From: CAKZNE01 sp002695025
GTDB taxonomy: Bacteria > Bacteroidota > Bacteroidia > Flavobacteriales > Schleiferiaceae
Assembly (NCBI GenBank): GCA_913043285.1
Contig: CAJWML010000035.1
Coordinates: 1-6,670, forward strand
DNA length: 6,670 bases
Direction: 5' to 3'
Numbering within the stretch: position 1 is the first letter of the stretch; every line of letters begins with the position of its first letter. Positions 6,211-6,670 of the stretch are shown here, piece after piece. Under the pieces are notes generated by a model. The model had not been told where the DNA came from, made no database searches, and saw nothing but the letters and a program-made list of their open reading frames with translations. The position numbers and the translations under genes are program-made.

Positions 6211-6486
6211 ATGAGACATGATCCGCAATTTCAGAATGAAACTGACCCCAACCTGGTAAAACCTCTCCCGATTAAAAAACTATCCCTGCTCCGAGTAATT
6301 TTGACTAAACTACCATCATTCTGCGCCTATTGTGGCAGACATTATACAAGATGCTACTCAAGGGAAGCCGGTTTATACCCTTTACCACTAATGGGGAAAT
6401 GTTGCCCTAACGGTCATGAGGGATATATTGATGAATACATAGGGCATAGTAAGGTTCGCAAAAGATTTGATATGATTAAAACATAG
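6211..6486 (+). CDS. Small hypothetical protein with zinc-ribbon-like cysteines
   Basis: This 91-codon frame starts six bases after the barrel gene and could be the last cistron of its transcript. I do not recognise the family. Residues 38-48 read CAYCGRHYTRC and residues 64-69 read CCPNGH, so C38, C41, C64 or C65, and H69 could hold a metal in a zinc-ribbon fold, with C48 and H44 as extra candidates. The ends are basic and polar (KVRKRFDMIKT), and no signal peptide or membrane helix is evident, so it would be cytoplasmic and perhaps nucleic-acid binding. The spaced CxxC and CPxGH pattern argues for a real gene. The short length and unusual leader (NETDPNLVKPLP) leave doubt. Confidence 0.5.
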   Translation: MRHDPQFQNETDPNLVKPLPIKKLSLLRVILTKLPSFCAYCGRHYTRCYSREAGLYPLPLMGKCCPNGHEGYIDEYIGHSKVRKRFDMIKT

Positions 6487-6539
6487 CCTTATCTACTCTA
6501 TATCTGAGAGCCATTAATATTCCCTATTCGAAGAAATTT

Positions 6540-6670
6540 CTACGGGTGCTTCAATATTTCCTTAAGGGCTTTTCTACGACTCTCGTAAATATCCCTACGC
6601 AGCATTTTAAGCAGCCTTTCTTCATCCCGGCTTAATTCTTCTCTTTGTACCATTCCCGGTGGCGGTTCTT
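6540..6670 (-). CDS. C-terminal end of an unidentified gene entering from the right
   Basis: The minus-strand frame is open from the window edge to a TAG at 6540-6542, giving 43 codons ending in RRKALKEILKHP. The segment is highly charged and helical (REELSRDEERLLKMLRRDIY), and is preceded by a proline-rich EPPPG. This looks like the tail of a longer cytoplasmic protein, running convergently toward the zinc-ribbon ORF with a 53-bp gap that holds no obvious terminator. An internal ATG at 6653 would allow only a 37-residue peptide, which seems less likely. No family can be named from this fragment. Confidence 0.45.
   Translation of the reverse strand, partial: EPPPGMVQREELSRDEERLLKMLRRDIYESRRKALKEILKHP

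Noticed and set aside
6530..6539. Possible third AATTTCTTC box, in reverse orientation
   Set aside because: Only nine bases of the 12-mer match, there is no tandem half-site, and it sits at the 3' end of a convergent gene, not ahead of a start.
1..6670. CRISPR array or insertion sequence
   Set aside because: No regularly spaced repeats with unique spacers and no transposase gene with terminal inverted repeats were seen.

Overview
The window reads as chromosome of a member of Bacteroidota, probably a flavobacterium-like lineage. The evidence is a hybrid-free OmpR-type two-component pair whose kinase carries the Bacteroidota-style NASHELQTP H-box and lacks an obvious HAMP domain, a PepSY-like (DUF2874-type) lipoprotein, and a large outer-membrane beta-barrel protein with a carboxypeptidase-regulatory-like N-terminus. 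Ribosome-binding sites are weak or A-rich, and base composition is moderate and AT-leaning. Genus and species cannot be read from the sequence.

Layout. The left edge (1-322, minus strand) is the N-terminal part of a probable tyrosine recombinase that runs off the window. Upstream of it lie a tandem 12-bp repeat and a clear intrinsic terminator that faces the recombinase. A roughly 230-bp gene-free, AT-rich stretch (about 502-735) follows, with repeated TCTAAA words and a perfect 9-bp inverted repeat. Next comes a small minus-strand gene (736-1116) for an unrecognised protein with a C-terminal zinc-ribbon-like cysteine set. These 1.1 kb look like accessory, mobile-element-associated DNA.

From 1317 to 6204 there is a compact plus-strand block: response regulator, sensor histidine kinase (ATGA overlap), a 64-bp gap, a PepSY-like lipoprotein, and an outer-membrane barrel protein whose start codon lies inside the end of the lipoprotein gene. 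An identical 12-bp box, AATTTCTTCTAA, precedes both the regulator and the lipoprotein gene. The simplest reading is a self-regulated signalling unit: the kinase senses a periplasmic or envelope cue, and the regulator controls its own operon and the adjacent lipoprotein/barrel pair. The cue and the cargo of the barrel cannot be deduced from sequence.

The right end holds a 91-codon ORF with zinc-ribbon-like cysteines directly behind the barrel gene, and the C-terminal end of an unidentified minus-strand gene entering from outside. No tRNA, rRNA, CRISPR array or complete insertion sequence was seen.
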